From contig JAHLKI010000009.1 in assembly GCA_025602905.1 (NCBI GenBank), positions 862,057 through 926,056 on the forward strand: a stretch of DNA of 64,000 nt, in the 5' to 3' direction. Below the pieces are notes generated by a model. That model was not told the origin of the DNA, did no database searches, and saw only the letters and a list, made by a program, of their open reading frames with translations. This stretch comes from Phlyctochytrium arcticum. Lineage: Eukaryota > Chytridiomycota > Chytridiomycetes > Chytridiales > Chytridiaceae. The position numbers were made by a program, and so were the translations under genes. Positions 36,601 to 48,232 of this stretch are shown here, piece after piece (within the stretch, counting starts at the first letter, position 1; each line of letters begins with the position of its first letter).

Positions 36601-37724
36601 TACCGAGCCAGTCCAATGCCTGTCGTTGAGTGTGCACAGGAGGATCTAAAGCAGCGATTTCCTCCAAGGACGGGGAAAAGAGTTGCAGGAACGAATCATC
36701 GTCTCCACAAATCAACTCAGCAATTTCACGATCGGCTTCGATTCCCATAGCTTTCATAATGAGAACAACCGGAATTTCCGTGGTAAAACTATTGTGCTTC
36801 ATAGTGACTCTGCCAGTCTTTCCATAGACGACATTTGTCTTACTTTTCTTTTCGTGTGTGGAACTGGTTACGTTTGCATTGATGAGCCCTGTACGATCCG
36901 ACTCTACGATGATTCGATTTTTGGACAATTGCTCCTGGATAAGAATGACCTTTTCCGTCCCGCGAATAATAAAGTAACCACCTAGATTCGTATTGTATCA
37001 GAGCAGGGTGCGACAGCGTTTTCACTTTTTACGCACCAGGATCCAAAGGACATTCACCCATCTTCACCATCTCCTCGGGCGATTTTCCGGTCAAACAGCA
37101 GTTGTTACTCCGTAACATAATCGGCATTCTTCCGACTTCTATTCCTCGCTTCTTGACCAGCTGCTTCCCTCGCACATACTCAATATCCACAAGAATTGTA
37201 CCAGCATAGGAGACATCTCGTAATCGACATTCCATGGGTGTCAACTCATATGAAACACCTTTGCGTGCATCGTAGGCTTCTGGCGGCTTGACTCGGATAT
37301 CTCGAAATCTTTGAGCTGGTGAATATTCAAAATATCAATTCCAAACGAGTAACACATACTTGAGCCAGAATGTAGGGTCCACATCACTATCCACCTTTGC
37401 ATTTGCCAAAAGAATCTGTTTCATCTCCGTCTCGATAAAGTAGTTGAATGAGTCGACATGCTGCTTGATCAATCCTTTTGTTTGTAAAAATGCTGGGACC
37501 AAGCGCCATTTATCCTATAAATCCGGGTTAGAATGAAGCAAACCCTTCCTTTGGCAAATTAGAAGTACCTCAGCGGCGGTGATAGGATCCGTAAGCTTCT
37601 TTCCATTATATCGCAAATCATCCCGTGCCATCACATCCATTTCGAATATAGAACTCCCTTTTCCTCGTCCTGGCGGCTTCTCCTCGACCGTGCGGCTCCG
37701 CCGCTGCGTCGCTGCTGCTGGCAT
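33605..37724 (-). CDS. RPC2: DNA-directed RNA polymerase III second-largest subunit (RPC2)
   Basis: Ten exons: 37724-37569, 37514-37360, 37308-37037, 36981-36357, 36298-35965, 35907-35209, 35147-34581, 34523-34242, 34181-33994, 33932-33605; 1201 aa, close to the family length (about 1130-1150). It is the beta-like subunit forming half the Pol III active site (tRNA, 5S rRNA, U6). Seen in order: [15 protein letters not shown] with HVDSFNYF (Pol III-type N-terminus), [13 protein letters not shown] (lobe/fork boundary), [52 protein letters not shown] (hybrid binding), [19 protein letters not shown] and GEMERDC, then a C-terminal Cys cluster (CEMCGECGL...FCNYC) binding zinc. All ten joins keep frame and the conserved blocks cross exon boundaries cleanly, so the gene looks intact. 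Pol III rather than Pol I/II is indicated by the N-terminus. Confidence 0.95.
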
Positions 37725-38168
37725 GTTGGCGATGGACTTTCAGCCGGATATACAACCTCACAATAACTTTTGATCCTGGCTAGCGCTTGCCGTAGGTATT
37801 GAGTCAAGCTTCAGGCCAGAACTCTAGATCGGACTGCAATTGACTCTAGAGGAACGTCGCCAGCAGCTGAACTTTACAGCCTTCCAACCCCCTGCGGGTA
37901 GCTAATAGAGCGAGTTTTGCGCCGGTGCGGACTTTGATATACTCGAATGTATACGGCGGTCTTTGTTTTGGCTTTGCAGAATAAGCGGAATTGAAATTTG
38001 GAAGTCGTTTCTTCATTTATCTCTAAACGTGCGTTATTGAACTTCCTTGATTAGCTAATGTGGCTTGTGGCGGAAATGCAATTTTTGCCATTTCAAAAAG
38101 TTCAAAAGGCGGACCTCGCCGCACTCTCCGTCCCAAAGCTCACCCAACAACTCATAAACTTCACCAAA
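37725..38168. promoter_or_regulatory. Divergent promoter, RPC2 and FKBP genes
   Basis: About 445 bp between opposing starts. No clear TATA box. An in-frame ATG at 38058 extends the FKBP frame by 37 codons and may be part of the leader. Confidence 0.4.
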
Positions 38169-39111
38169 ATGACCAAACCTGAACAGCCCTGGACGGAGGA
38201 CCAAGTTTCCGGCGACGATGTGTCCAAGAAGGGTAAGCCGAGAACTTACGGACAGCCATTTGCCTGACTTACCAAAATGGATCTAGACGTCGTCACATTC
38301 TTGCAAGAACATGCCACATATGAGGTAAGAAGAGCTTCCACTCATATCCTCTCTACTAGTCTGAACTAACAATGGTTGTTTTCAAAGTTCTTGAAGGGAC
38401 GAAAGCTCTACGGCAAGGTTGCCAACATTGCCAAGTCCGCCAAGAAGCCTGACCTCTTGGCCGCGTACAAGGCTCTTTACGAGCAAGATGCCTTCCGTCC
38501 GGAGGGAGAGACCTTGGAAGCCGCTGCCGCTGCCGCCACTGCTGCTGCTGCCCCCGCTGCATCAGGCGACAAAGATGCCGGCGCCAAGGTATTTTCTCTC
38601 TCGTTTGTTTATATTCTCAGTATGTCGTATTGACCATAGTGATAGGATGATGGTGCCAAGGAGGAAACTCCCAAGTTCACCAAGGTTACTACCAAGAAGG
38701 GAGATCCTCTCCGAAGGTGCAAGAAGGGTGACGTCGTATACGTCTTCTACACCGGATACCTTCCCGATGGTACCATTTTCGATACCAACGGTGGAAAAAA
38801 GAAGCCTGCCGCCCTTCGATTCAAAGGTGCGGTGCATAACCTTCATCCTTTGAGAACTTATTTTTAACATTGTAATTTAGCTGGTACCGGTCGTGTGATC
38901 AAGGGTTGGGACGAGGCGCTCTTGACGATGCACAAGGGTGAGAAGGCCCGAGTCGTTATTGAAAGCGAGTGGGCCTACGGCAAGAAGGGATCACCAGATG
39001 GAAAGTAAGTACAGAAGCCCTCGGTACGATAGATTATTATTTATTTTTCCTCATAGGATTCCACCAAACACTGACCTCACATTCGAGATCGAGCTTAATG
39101 CCATGGATTAG
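38169..39111 (+). CDS. FKBP25/FKBP3-type peptidyl-prolyl isomerase
   Basis: Six exons: 38169-38232, 38287-38324, 38388-38588, 38646-38826, 38881-39004, 39057-39111; 220 aa (human FKBP3 is 224). N-terminal basic tilted-helix-bundle type domain (WTEDQVSGDDVSKKDVVTFL, then FLKGRKLYGKVANIAKSAKK), which in FKBP25 binds nucleic acid, followed by an Ala-rich linker. The FKBP domain is complete: GDVVYVFYTGYLPDGTIFDT, GRVIKGWDEALLTMHKGEKA, EWAYGKKGSP and IPPNTDLTFEIEL, with the usual Tyr/Phe/Asp/Trp/Tyr pocket residues. It catalyses proline cis-trans isomerisation and is expected in nucleus and cytoplasm; rapamycin/FK506 binding is expected from the family. ATG 38169 aligns with the family start; an in-frame ATG at 38058 would give 257 aa. 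Divergent from RPC2. Confidence 0.9.
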
Positions 39112-39663
39112 ACGGCATCATTTTCATAGTATAGATAGCAAGGACCCATTGTATTTATTTGCATATGATTGTTTCAGCCTATAGGCGCCACACGTTTTTT
39201 TTCCAAACTGAGACATCAGACATCCCTGGGTGTCTCAAAACGGGTCTTTGTTCACGTCCTGTCAGTCGAAGCCCGAACCGCTCACATGTCATATCCAAAA
39301 TGTCAAAGATCTTCCTTTCATAGCAGGACACAATTAAACGCTGTAGAATGCCAAGGGCAGACTTTCAGCGGGATCAGAACGGTCTGCTGGCTCTCCGGGG
39401 GGAACTTGAATCAACAGGGCATGTATCGGGTAATGATCGAGTAGAGGCAGGCACTTCCGAAACATGCTGAGATAGTACCCTTGTTTCTCAGATTTGAGAA
39501 GAGGGGATGAAGATGGCATGCTTTGCTTTGGCTTCGTAGCCAGCACTAACTCCTGCCACATGTCGATTCTGATAGGTTGTTTGGATGTTTTACTATTGAT
39601 TCCATGTGGAGATGTCAACATTAAACGATTTTTGGCTATCTAGACCCAGTGGAATATCCAAAG
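39112..39663. other. Intergenic, no gene
   Basis: FKBP gene 3' flank and the upstream region of the PARP gene. Nothing supportable. Confidence 0.5.
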
Positions 39664-42600
39664 ATGGATAATTTTCTCTGCTTCTTTGATGAATGCGTGG
39701 GTTCCGAAAGTCTCTTTGAAGGTACGTGCGAGTCTTTGCTATTAGAACTATTGTTTTTACCACTATTGATCTACGTAGACTGTATCAACCAAATCAACGA
39801 TGCAGGGCGGAAGGTCAAAACCAAAACGTTACCTCAGCTATTCACCATATGCCTCCAAATCCTTTGTGCGAAATTTCATGTTCCATTTGAGAACCTCGAA
39901 AGCACTCTCAATCAAACAAGGCCAGCGTCACCCCTACCGAACGATGTCATGGTAGCCGAACTCAGCAGTGAAGAGACATATAGTAGTGCAGTCGAGGATC
40001 TAGACTTGGATGCAAAGGGCTTGAACGTGGGAATATGTCCCCGACTTCGTGGCTTGCTATTGCGCGACATTCAACAGTTGGAAAAATGCACGTATTCGAT
40101 GGTCCGTTACTTTCCATGCAGCAGTGAGCCAGGGTGAGCCTTGTGCATCTTTCAGTGATCGAATGGGATGTGTCTGAATTGGTGCATGGTCAGATTTGTG
40201 CTGGCAGTAGTCATTCCTATCCAGCAGTTGATTGCAGACAAGCTGCTGGATACAATTCAATGTGATGCGCTCAGTCTGGAACCGTCCGCGTATTTGGTAA
40301 TACTCATCAAGTTTTGTTCCAATTATGTCGAGGTAGTTGGTGAGCCGGAGGCTGGCAAAGGACGCGTCAAAGGGTATGCTAGAACAGGCACTTCGAAGAC
40401 GCGTAAATTTATGAATTGGTGTAATTCCTTAGAGTCGATCCCTCTTCGGCCCTAGATTCTACCCCTCAGCTGACGGTCAGAGTGCTCAAATCGGAGACTG
40501 CCGAGCTCCATTACCGCGACGTCATGTGCGCGTTATCGGAAAGTGCCATGAAAGTGGACGGGCCACCGTATGCGCAGTACTCAGTCGAAGAAGGGGGTGT
40601 CAAATTAGCACCCTTTCTACTATCGTGGTCACTGGCAGACTACTTGAGTAGGCGAATGATTCTGATTATTTCCTATCGTTTGCAGTATCAGACATCATGG
40701 TAAGGTGACCTTCTTTTGCCACACTACATTGCGAGCTGAAACACCACGCAGGGCGACGGCCGAGAATCACCTGGAAAACGCGTCTTGGGAACTAACATCA
40801 CCACCATCTTCGCAAGAGTCAGCGCTGAAGGATGAATGGCCACGCAGTACTTTCCCAGACACGCTAGATTCTCTGTACGTATCGAACACGATCCATGGCA
40901 AGCCGCCGGAAAAACTCAAGAAGTATCTCAACTTCCCATTACTCTGTGTGAGATACATGCTCTGGCGGGTGACGATGGCGTCACGCTATTGTCTTGTATG
41001 CCACAAACGGACCCATGCCGGTATGCTGCCTTCACCTTAGATTCTAGCTTGTCCTAACACTTGCCAAGAGTTGAATTGCATGAAACCATTCGTTTGTGAG
41101 TCCCCCCTTTGCACTTACCAGTACTTTCAACTGGGTTTAGGACCGTCCATTGAACTGGAGGTAGGTCACATTTTAGTTAGTGAAAAGATTTTTCCTGGAA
41201 TGACCTTGCCCTTTTTAGATCGAGAAACATCCAACTATTGTCGACATCCTCATCTCATTGTCCTACGTAGCCGCGGTGAATACAACCCTTGCGCCCTTTC
41301 CCTTTGGTGTAGGCAGAACAGTCCGATCAGTTTGTGCGCCAGGTTATATTTCCAGTTTGGAAGACCAGGCACTTCTCCAACTACACTTGGATTCTGACGC
41401 GAACTGCACACCGCAAAAAGATGATATTATTGAGGTATGATTTAGAAAAAGAATCTTAATGGGCAACTTACCGCATTATCAGTTCAATTTTTACGGCCAA
41501 TCCTACCGCGTCCAGATCAGTGCGTTTTTTCCGGAAACAAGCAATGCGCTGGTCATCTCACTACAAAATCAAAAACCTGCTGATTTTGAAAATGAAAAGG
41601 TTCCATTCAAGCTCATTTCCACGTCTTTTGTGGGCTGGGCCGCAACCCGACCGGGACAGGAGACGTTAGAACCCAGCGACTCGGATCGCAAGTTGTTTAT
41701 CCGAGTGTTAGACAAACTTCCGCCCGTTGCGCGGCTCCAGAGCTTTTGTTGCGGGGGACGCTTCGTTTCGCCAGGAGAAAGTGAAGCCGAGGATGAACAA
41801 GGGTCCCCAGATCCAAACCTTACCACCAGCGACCCGCGACCAACAAAAGAGTGTCGTCCGTACACACTTAAACAACATTTGGATGAAATTGACACGTTGC
41901 TGTACCCAACGCTACGATGGATCCTGTGTAGCAGTCGAGGGTTTATACGGGAGCTGACGAGAGAAGAAGACAAAATTCAAGGCGCACGTCCTGATTACAT
42001 ACAGGTTCGATATAGGTGGTGCAGGTCTGGCCGGGAATTGACACTCCTCTCAAACAGCTTAAGATGATTATGAGCAACCCGGAAAAAGAGGCTCTGTTTG
42101 TTGAGCAGAGAGAGCTTCTCACCAAGGAAAAAGGTAGGTGTGCAGCAGCATTGGACAATATTTTCAGCGTAATCACCATAGAGCATAGCTATCAAGTCTC
42201 TATGGGCATTTCATGGTACAGCTGCGCAACTAAAAGTGCGGAATAGGCCACCAACTTTTTTTCGATTTCTTAGGTAGCCCGCTCTCAAACTGGCACAGTA
42301 TTCTTAGAACCGGGTTAGATTTCGAGCGGTAATTCTTACGCAGATGAACATCCACCATCGCCAATCCTTACGGTTATTTTTTCAGGGTCAAAATTCTCCA
42401 TGGTCGTTCGTACGGACAAGGCATCTGTATGGCACTTGAGGAGCGCGTTGGAATCATCTTGCTCATGAAACAGTTTAGACCATGCATTGGACTCGTCTGT
42501 GTCGATCGGTTACGCGTCGCGCCGGACCGGATCTTGGCCACATACTTCCCTCGGCGTCAATCTATGTCTGAGTTTGAATGAAATTGTCAATTGCCCGGAG

Positions 42601-43414
42601 AAATTTGCGTCCATTTCTCCATACTTGTAAGTGTGTATTTGCTCCCGTTCTGATGATGGAAACTAACCCCGCTCGTTGAAAGATGTGTACCAAATAGTAC
42701 GTGTTGGAGAGGATTTATATTAACTTAACTGAAATTTCGGCCAATAGATTCTTGGGTCCAAACGCGATTTCTGCTGGTATCCAAAAACTATGCAGGTAAG
42801 TCCCACCACCATCGCAAGAGTCGGGCCGCCTAATTTTTTACGTTACAGACGATGCCGAGTTTCATAAAAAGGTATTCACGGGGCAACTCCTCAACCATAT
42901 ATTTCCAATACAAACCTCGGCGCAGCAAACCACCTCCCATATCTCCCATATCCACGACAAAAACACCCGGTTCCTACCAATGGACCCGCGGTTTACACCC
43001 ACCGACTTTCATAAACCCATTCAGATTCCCGAATCGTACGGGATCGGGTTTACGGCATTGGACGGCACTACAACAGCAAAAAAGCGGGCTAAACAGCAAT
43101 GGAACGCCGAATGCACAAAGCCCGACGAGGCGTTGCTCCAGCTCGAGGCGGAAGAGCGGGCGGATCGGCGGCAGAATATGATTGGGGAGCGACAGGTGAC
43201 GCAAGGGAATTCAGATTCCGCGAGCGACGACGAGAGTACAGTGTCGCCAGTCAACCAGCGGTATAATCTGCGCAGTCGGGGCCCCCGCCAGAACGAGCCA
43301 GCATCCGTCAAAGACCAGAACATTCCCACGCGTGGTGGACAAAGTAATAGTAGCGGTACGCAGCCGCCTCGGCGGGACAAGAGCGTGGCCAAGCGACGTC
43401 GGTGCGCTCACTAA
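39664..43414 (+). CDS. PARP-family mono-ADP-ribosyltransferase (PARP6/8-like)
   Basis: About 19 exons, roughly 920 aa. Secure joins: 39664-39721, 39779-40133, 40194-40373, 40433-40647, 41069-41091, 41141-41160, 41219-41434, 41483-42004, 42058-42137, 42184-42215, 42274-42328, 42386-42426, 42479-42626, 42683-42696, 42748-42795, 42849-43414; three small exons between 40686 and 41020 have ambiguous ends. Splicing assembles the catalytic core: LYPTLRWILCSSRGFIREL, NPEKEALF, LWAFHGSPLSNWHSILRTGL (NAD-binding His), HGRSYGQGIYHALDSS (Tyr), then LSLNEIVNCPEKF and SPYLCVPNNSWVQTRFLLV. At the third triad position (Glu in poly-forming PARPs) the alignment shows no Glu, so mono-ADP-ribosylation is predicted. 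The N-terminal half is not recognised. The C-terminal tail is basic (YNLRSR, RRDKSVAKRRR), possibly nuclear/chromatin-binding. A separate 3' duplicate lies downstream. Confidence 0.8.
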
Positions 43415-43699
43415 ATGTTGCAATTTCCCTACCCCATCAAGACTAACATCCAATCCCGTCTCCCCTTACATTCCCCCATGTAGACCTTGAAGCAATCTGA
43501 AAATGTGAAGCAAGGGGAAGTGAGAATCAGAATCTTTTGGCGTCGGAGAAGACTTGAGCTCTGCGTCTCAGAACCAAATATGTTTTAGTAATGAGTACCA
43601 ATAATATCTTATCTGTGGTTCAGTGCCTTTGTACAATCCTCATCCAGAATGCAACTGCCTTCCGGAAACGAGACCTTCCGACACCCGTTGCCTAAATAA

Positions 43700-44110
43700 A
43701 AGGGATGTCTAGGAAATCAGCGGGTCAATCAGATGTGGAAGGCTGGCCGGATGCGGCACTTGCTACAGCTCGACAGGGTGGAAGTAAAGACTGCGCGGGA
43801 GAAACGACTAATGAGAGTTGGGGGTGTTGCCAGTCAACCAGCAGTGTGATCTGCGCAGTCGGCGAGGTCACCGCCAGAACGAGACAGATGCACACCCATC
43901 CGTCAACGTCCGCACGCGTGGTCGTCAAAGTTATAGCACCACTTTCGTCCGTTCGGGATGCGTGGTGCCAAGCGACGACGTCTGTGAGCAAAAGGTTCCA
44001 CACCATCATGTGCGGTAGAATTGTAGGCTATTATTCGCCTCGCCACTCTCGTTGTCGCTGTAGACCTTGATCGATCTGGAAATAAAGTAAGCGGAGCCCA
44101 ACGACGCGCT
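43700..44110 (+). pseudogene. Degenerate partial duplicate of the PARP gene 3' end
   Basis: The stretch GCCAGTCAACCAGC...ATCTGCGCAGTCGG...CGCCAGAACGAG at 43828-43885 repeats the PARP C-terminal coding sequence at 43246-43301, and similarity resumes in the 3' flank (GATCTGGAAATAA against CAATCTGAAAATG, about 44070 and 43495). Indels remove the reading frame shared with the parent. It is a tandem remnant about 580 bp downstream and non-coding. Confidence 0.6.
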
Positions 44111-44418
44111 GAGAATCAAAATTGCCGTGGGAAAAAGACCAGAACCTTGGAACTTTAACGTTCACAACAACCGTATATATGTACTGATACCCTTTCTATA
44201 ATCCCCGTTATTTTCTTTGGATACAATACCCAAAATGTGAAATATAAAAAAATGGTTGTACTATCGGTGTTCACGATTGCCATTACATTTGTATACTCTT
44301 GTCTATTCTCATGCAAATCTTACTAACAGCCATCGGTTAAATGACTCCAGGACGTATAGATCAAAACCAGCGTGTCAAAAAACACGGTCAGAGGGCATGA
44401 TAAATCATAATGCCTTGG
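44111..44418. other. Intergenic, no gene
   Basis: 3' flank of the convergent Ppc89/Cep57-like gene and of the duplicate. Nothing supportable. Confidence 0.5.
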
Positions 44419-47400
44419 TTAATCAGCCAACGCCTCCTGCACTTTCCGGGTACTCTTCAACAACGTCAGGCTATCCATACTTTTCCCCAGCCCCGGTAAA
44501 CTGGCTGTACTGGCCGGCGGTACACTATTCGGACCGGCGGCGGATGGTTTCGGATCCCGCCAGTAAGGATGCTGAAGTGTCTCATCCACACTTTGTTGGT
44601 CAGAAGGAGTAGACTCCCCACCATCATCCGGCATTCCAAAATTCCTATCCCACCGCGGACGAGGTGCCTCAGTTGGTCTGGACCGCAATTCGCCCCTGAC
44701 TCTGGGCACATCTTTCCGATACTCGCCCTTGACATCCCTCATAATCTCTCTCAAAATAGTGATTTGGTCCCCTTTGGTTTCCATCGTCAGAATACACTGC
44801 CGCAGGCTTTCGCCCAGGGTGCGGATATGCGGACTGGAAGTAGGTAGCGCCGTCTCGTATTGTTCCACCAGAGTCTGGTAATGTCTAAGGTGAACACATA
44901 AGTGTCAAAAACTTACCCAACGATAGAATGGTAGATGACTGACCTTTTCAATTCATCGAATTCTTGTTCGAGACCACGTAGGACGCGTCGAAGTGTATCC
45001 GCGCCTCCCTCCGTATCCATAATATCTTCATGAAACGAGGCATGGTCTTCTTCATCCCTAACTTTTCTCATGGATGGACGGATGATTCGATCAGCTCCAC
45101 TCTTCTTGGATTCACCCCATGCTTCCCGGGTCGGTTCCAGTTGATGATGATGGTGGTGGTGGCGGTGGGATGTAGCTGTGTGCCCGCCCCGATTGCAGAC
45201 AGAGCATAATGCCGGATTATGGGATTTGAGGAGTGAAAAGACGCGCTGGATGTTGGCGGTGACCGAGTAAGATTTAGTTGTGCTCTAAAAAAAATATTTT
45301 GCTCCAGTCAATATCCGGAACGCATTTGCAAATACAAAGAAGAACATTGTTACCTTTCCGACCGTAAACGGCATTTCGCGACCGGCGACTTTACGTTGTG
45401 CCGTATTTTTAGGTTTGGACGGGCGGGGCTTGGGGACTTGCAGACACGAGCAGTTGCGATCCGAATGGGATTTGGCGTGCGCGGTACTGGATGATGTGGG
45501 TTTACTGTAGGTTGTCGTTTGGGGTTTGGTCCGTGGACGGCCCGGGTCTACCTTTTTCCAGGTTGGTGCTGAAGGTGGTACCGATTTCTTTGCCGACTCC
45601 TGGTCATGACATATATATTAGATCCTCGCCCAACTCCACAGCGCTTACAAACGAGAAACATGTACCTTTGATGGCTGACCGACCGGTCGTTTACGGACCT
45701 CCAATTTCCCAGTCCCTTTCCCCATTTTCAACTGATTCACAACAAGCCTCCTCAATTTCTCGCGCTCGGGTTTCGAGAGCATATCTTCTTCCCGATGAAG
45801 ATCCTTGTGGTTGAGCCGCTCCACGCGTTCTCGCTCAATTTCGCGTTGTAGAGTGTCAATTTCTTCGCGAAGGAGGAAGCTGTCTTCGGCCAGGGATGCG
45901 CCGACGTCGGTTGCTTGCATGGACTTTCGGAATAGGCTGGCATCGGATTCGGTGCCGGCTAATCGGGTCGGAGACTGTCTGTTTAGGGACTGGGATGGTT
46001 GCTTGGTGGAAGACAAAGCAGATGGAAGGGTGGTCTCTTTGTTTTCTGATCGTTTGGCGGGTGGGTCGTCGCGCTTGCTTGAATTGGACAGAACAGCAGA
46101 CTCCTTTTGGTCGGGGCTGCTGCTCTTGTGATGCGCAGCCAGGATGCGGGTGGTACGTTTCGGGGTCAAATCCTGATCATCAGTAGCGGCCTTGGGTCGA
46201 CGTACCGGCGACGTTCCAACCGACGCAGTCGTCTTCCGTTCGGGGGAGGGCGACTTTTTAGTCACAGACTTTACTTTTGGCCTGCTGCTTTCAGTCTCTT
46301 TCCGGCGGACTGGTGACGGGTCCCGCGCTTCCTTCTCAGTAAGAGTCATGGCCCGGCGCAATTCCTCCACCTCTCTACGCGTCTGCTCCAACTGATCCAC
46401 AGCGCGGTTCCGGTCTCGCTCTAATTGGGCCTCCGTCTCTCGAGACTGTTCCAATTGCCGCTGCAATAAATCCGCCTTCATCCGGAGATTGCTCAGCTGA
46501 GTCTCGGTCTTGATTTGGTCGTACAAGTCATGGTCATCCTCGTAACGGGTCAGTGCGTCTTTTGACCGTTTGGACTCGCGACCTCGGACCGAGCCCCCTT
46601 TGCCCGATACAGAAGATCCGACAACGGCCGTGGTCCCATTCATCTCATCGCTGCTTCCCTCTGGAGTCGACAATTTTGTTTGCTCATACAACACGTGCCG
46701 CCGAGTCCGCCCCAGTTCGTTTTCCAGTTCGACGATTTTGCCCGTAGCAGAGGCTTTCTCCATTTCTAATTCTCCGACCCGGTCCTGCAGGGTCCGAAAG
46801 GCGTCAACGGCTCGATCGCTAGAGTTGTCTGTGGTGCCGTACTTTCGAGCACCGCTGGTGGGGAAATACCGGTGGAAGGAGTCGTTTGCTACGTCAAACG
46901 TGGAGCCTTTCCGGATGGTGGGTGTCGTGTCTTGGAATAGATCCGACATGGACATGCGCAAATTGGAGGGAAGGTCTACAGCTGGGGAATGGGATTGGTG
47001 GTGCGGTTGGGAGTTCTGATTTTGGGATGACGGACCATAATTAGAATTAGATGTCGGTTGCTCTTGTTGTAAGGGCTCGGAATGGTTGAAAGTCCTACTG
47101 TCAGCTTCGGATGGGGGCGGTACAGTCAGATCAACATCGAAATCGGTAAATTCAGCATTCATATTGTCTGCAGATCCTCGGAAATCGGGTGACGTCTGCC
47201 ACTGCATCTCATCATCTTTGGGAACAGGCTCGAACCAGCTCTCCTCCAGCGACTCCTGTGACCCGCGTCCTTGAGTCGTGCCCTTATTTTGTCCCTCTGG
47301 TACAATCGTCATTTGTGAAGACAAGAGTGCTTGCTTAGATTTGGACATTTTGGATTCGGATAACGGTAAAGGGTCAGATGGTGCATTTCGATCGTTGAGC

Positions 47401-48232
47401 GAAATTCTTGATACCGGTTCTCCACCGTACCGCGACTGCTGACTATGACGCGACGATCCAGCGTTGTCCATAAACCCTCTGGTACCCGTGTTGCTTGATC
47501 GTGCCAATTCTTCGTACACGGCGTGCGTGTTTGGGATTTGCCGAGCACTACCTGATGGTCTCATTGATGCATTGTTCAGCGATTGCCGCTCTGGAGACGT
47601 GTCAAACGGCGATTCGTCCAGATCGTTTGTATCCGTTTGGAAATTAAGCAGGCTTTCTTCATCAATTGGCTTGACTCCATGCCCGTTTAGGCTATCATAG
47701 ACGTCCCCCGCGTTATCCCATTGGTGAGTAGTTGGGTGATCCGTCCGAGTGAAATTTTCCAGATCGCGCTCCATGGCTCCAATTTCCTGCTCAATGAGCT
47801 TGGTGAAGCGAGCTTCCGTATCGCCTTCCCCCACCGGACCGGTACTAAAACGCGACGTGTCGTGATTCAAGTGAGCGTGATGATCCACATCAAACGACAT
47901 GCTGAATCCCCCCAAATTTAGCGGGCTGACTCCCGACCCCACGTTTCGAGGATTGAATGAAGCGTTTCCTTCCTGCAGCTTGCGCTCCATTTCCTCAATG
48001 AGTCGATCGGGTTCATGGGTCAGGAAGGATGGGTCAAAGGTAAAATTGGGCAAGCTCATGTCTGTATCGTAGGTTCCGATGATGAGTAAAGCTATCACAC
48101 GAATAAGGGAAGAGGTTACCCACCATCATTATTCGTCAGATATGTCGGATCTCTGTCGGGGAATACATTGTCCAGTCTCAAGTCTCGGGAGAGTGAGTCC
48201 ATAAAGTCCTGCACACTGTTTTGGCCCTCCAT
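44419..48232 (-). CDS. Spindle-pole/centrosome coiled-coil protein (Ppc89/Cep57-type)
   Basis: Five exons: 48232-48124, 48061-45666, 45599-45354, 45284-44944, 44884-44419; 1185 aa. ATG 48232 (MEGQNSVQDFMDSLSRDL) is joined through a GTGGGT donor to NNDDMSLPNF; the in-frame upstream part of exon 2 lacks an ATG. The N-terminal half is Ser/Asn/Gln-rich and disordered. Coiled coils near 445-480 and 540-600 (LQDRVGELEMEKASATGK; QLEQTRREVEELRRAMTLTE) and 715-760 alternate with Ser/Lys/Pro linkers. The C-terminal Cep57-type microtubule-binding domain includes MPFTVGKSTTKSYSVTANIQ, FSLLKSHNPALCSVCNRGGH and GLEQEFDELKRHYQTLVEQY. In fission yeast Ppc89 is a spindle-pole scaffold that recruits Sid4; a spindle-pole or MTOC role is expected here. 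A His-rich insertion (about seven His within ten residues) interrupts the Cys/His block. Confidence 0.8.

Noticed and set aside
42005..42057. Apparent ultra-short 20-nt intron or frameshift in the PARP gene
   Set aside because: A normal 53-nt intron with a later acceptor joins DYIQ to LKMIMSNPEKE in frame.
42427..42478. Apparent in-frame TGA in the PARP catalytic region, first considered as selenocysteine or a nonsense mutation
   Set aside because: It lies inside a 52-nt GT...AG intron; removing it yields the expected GIYHALDSS motif.
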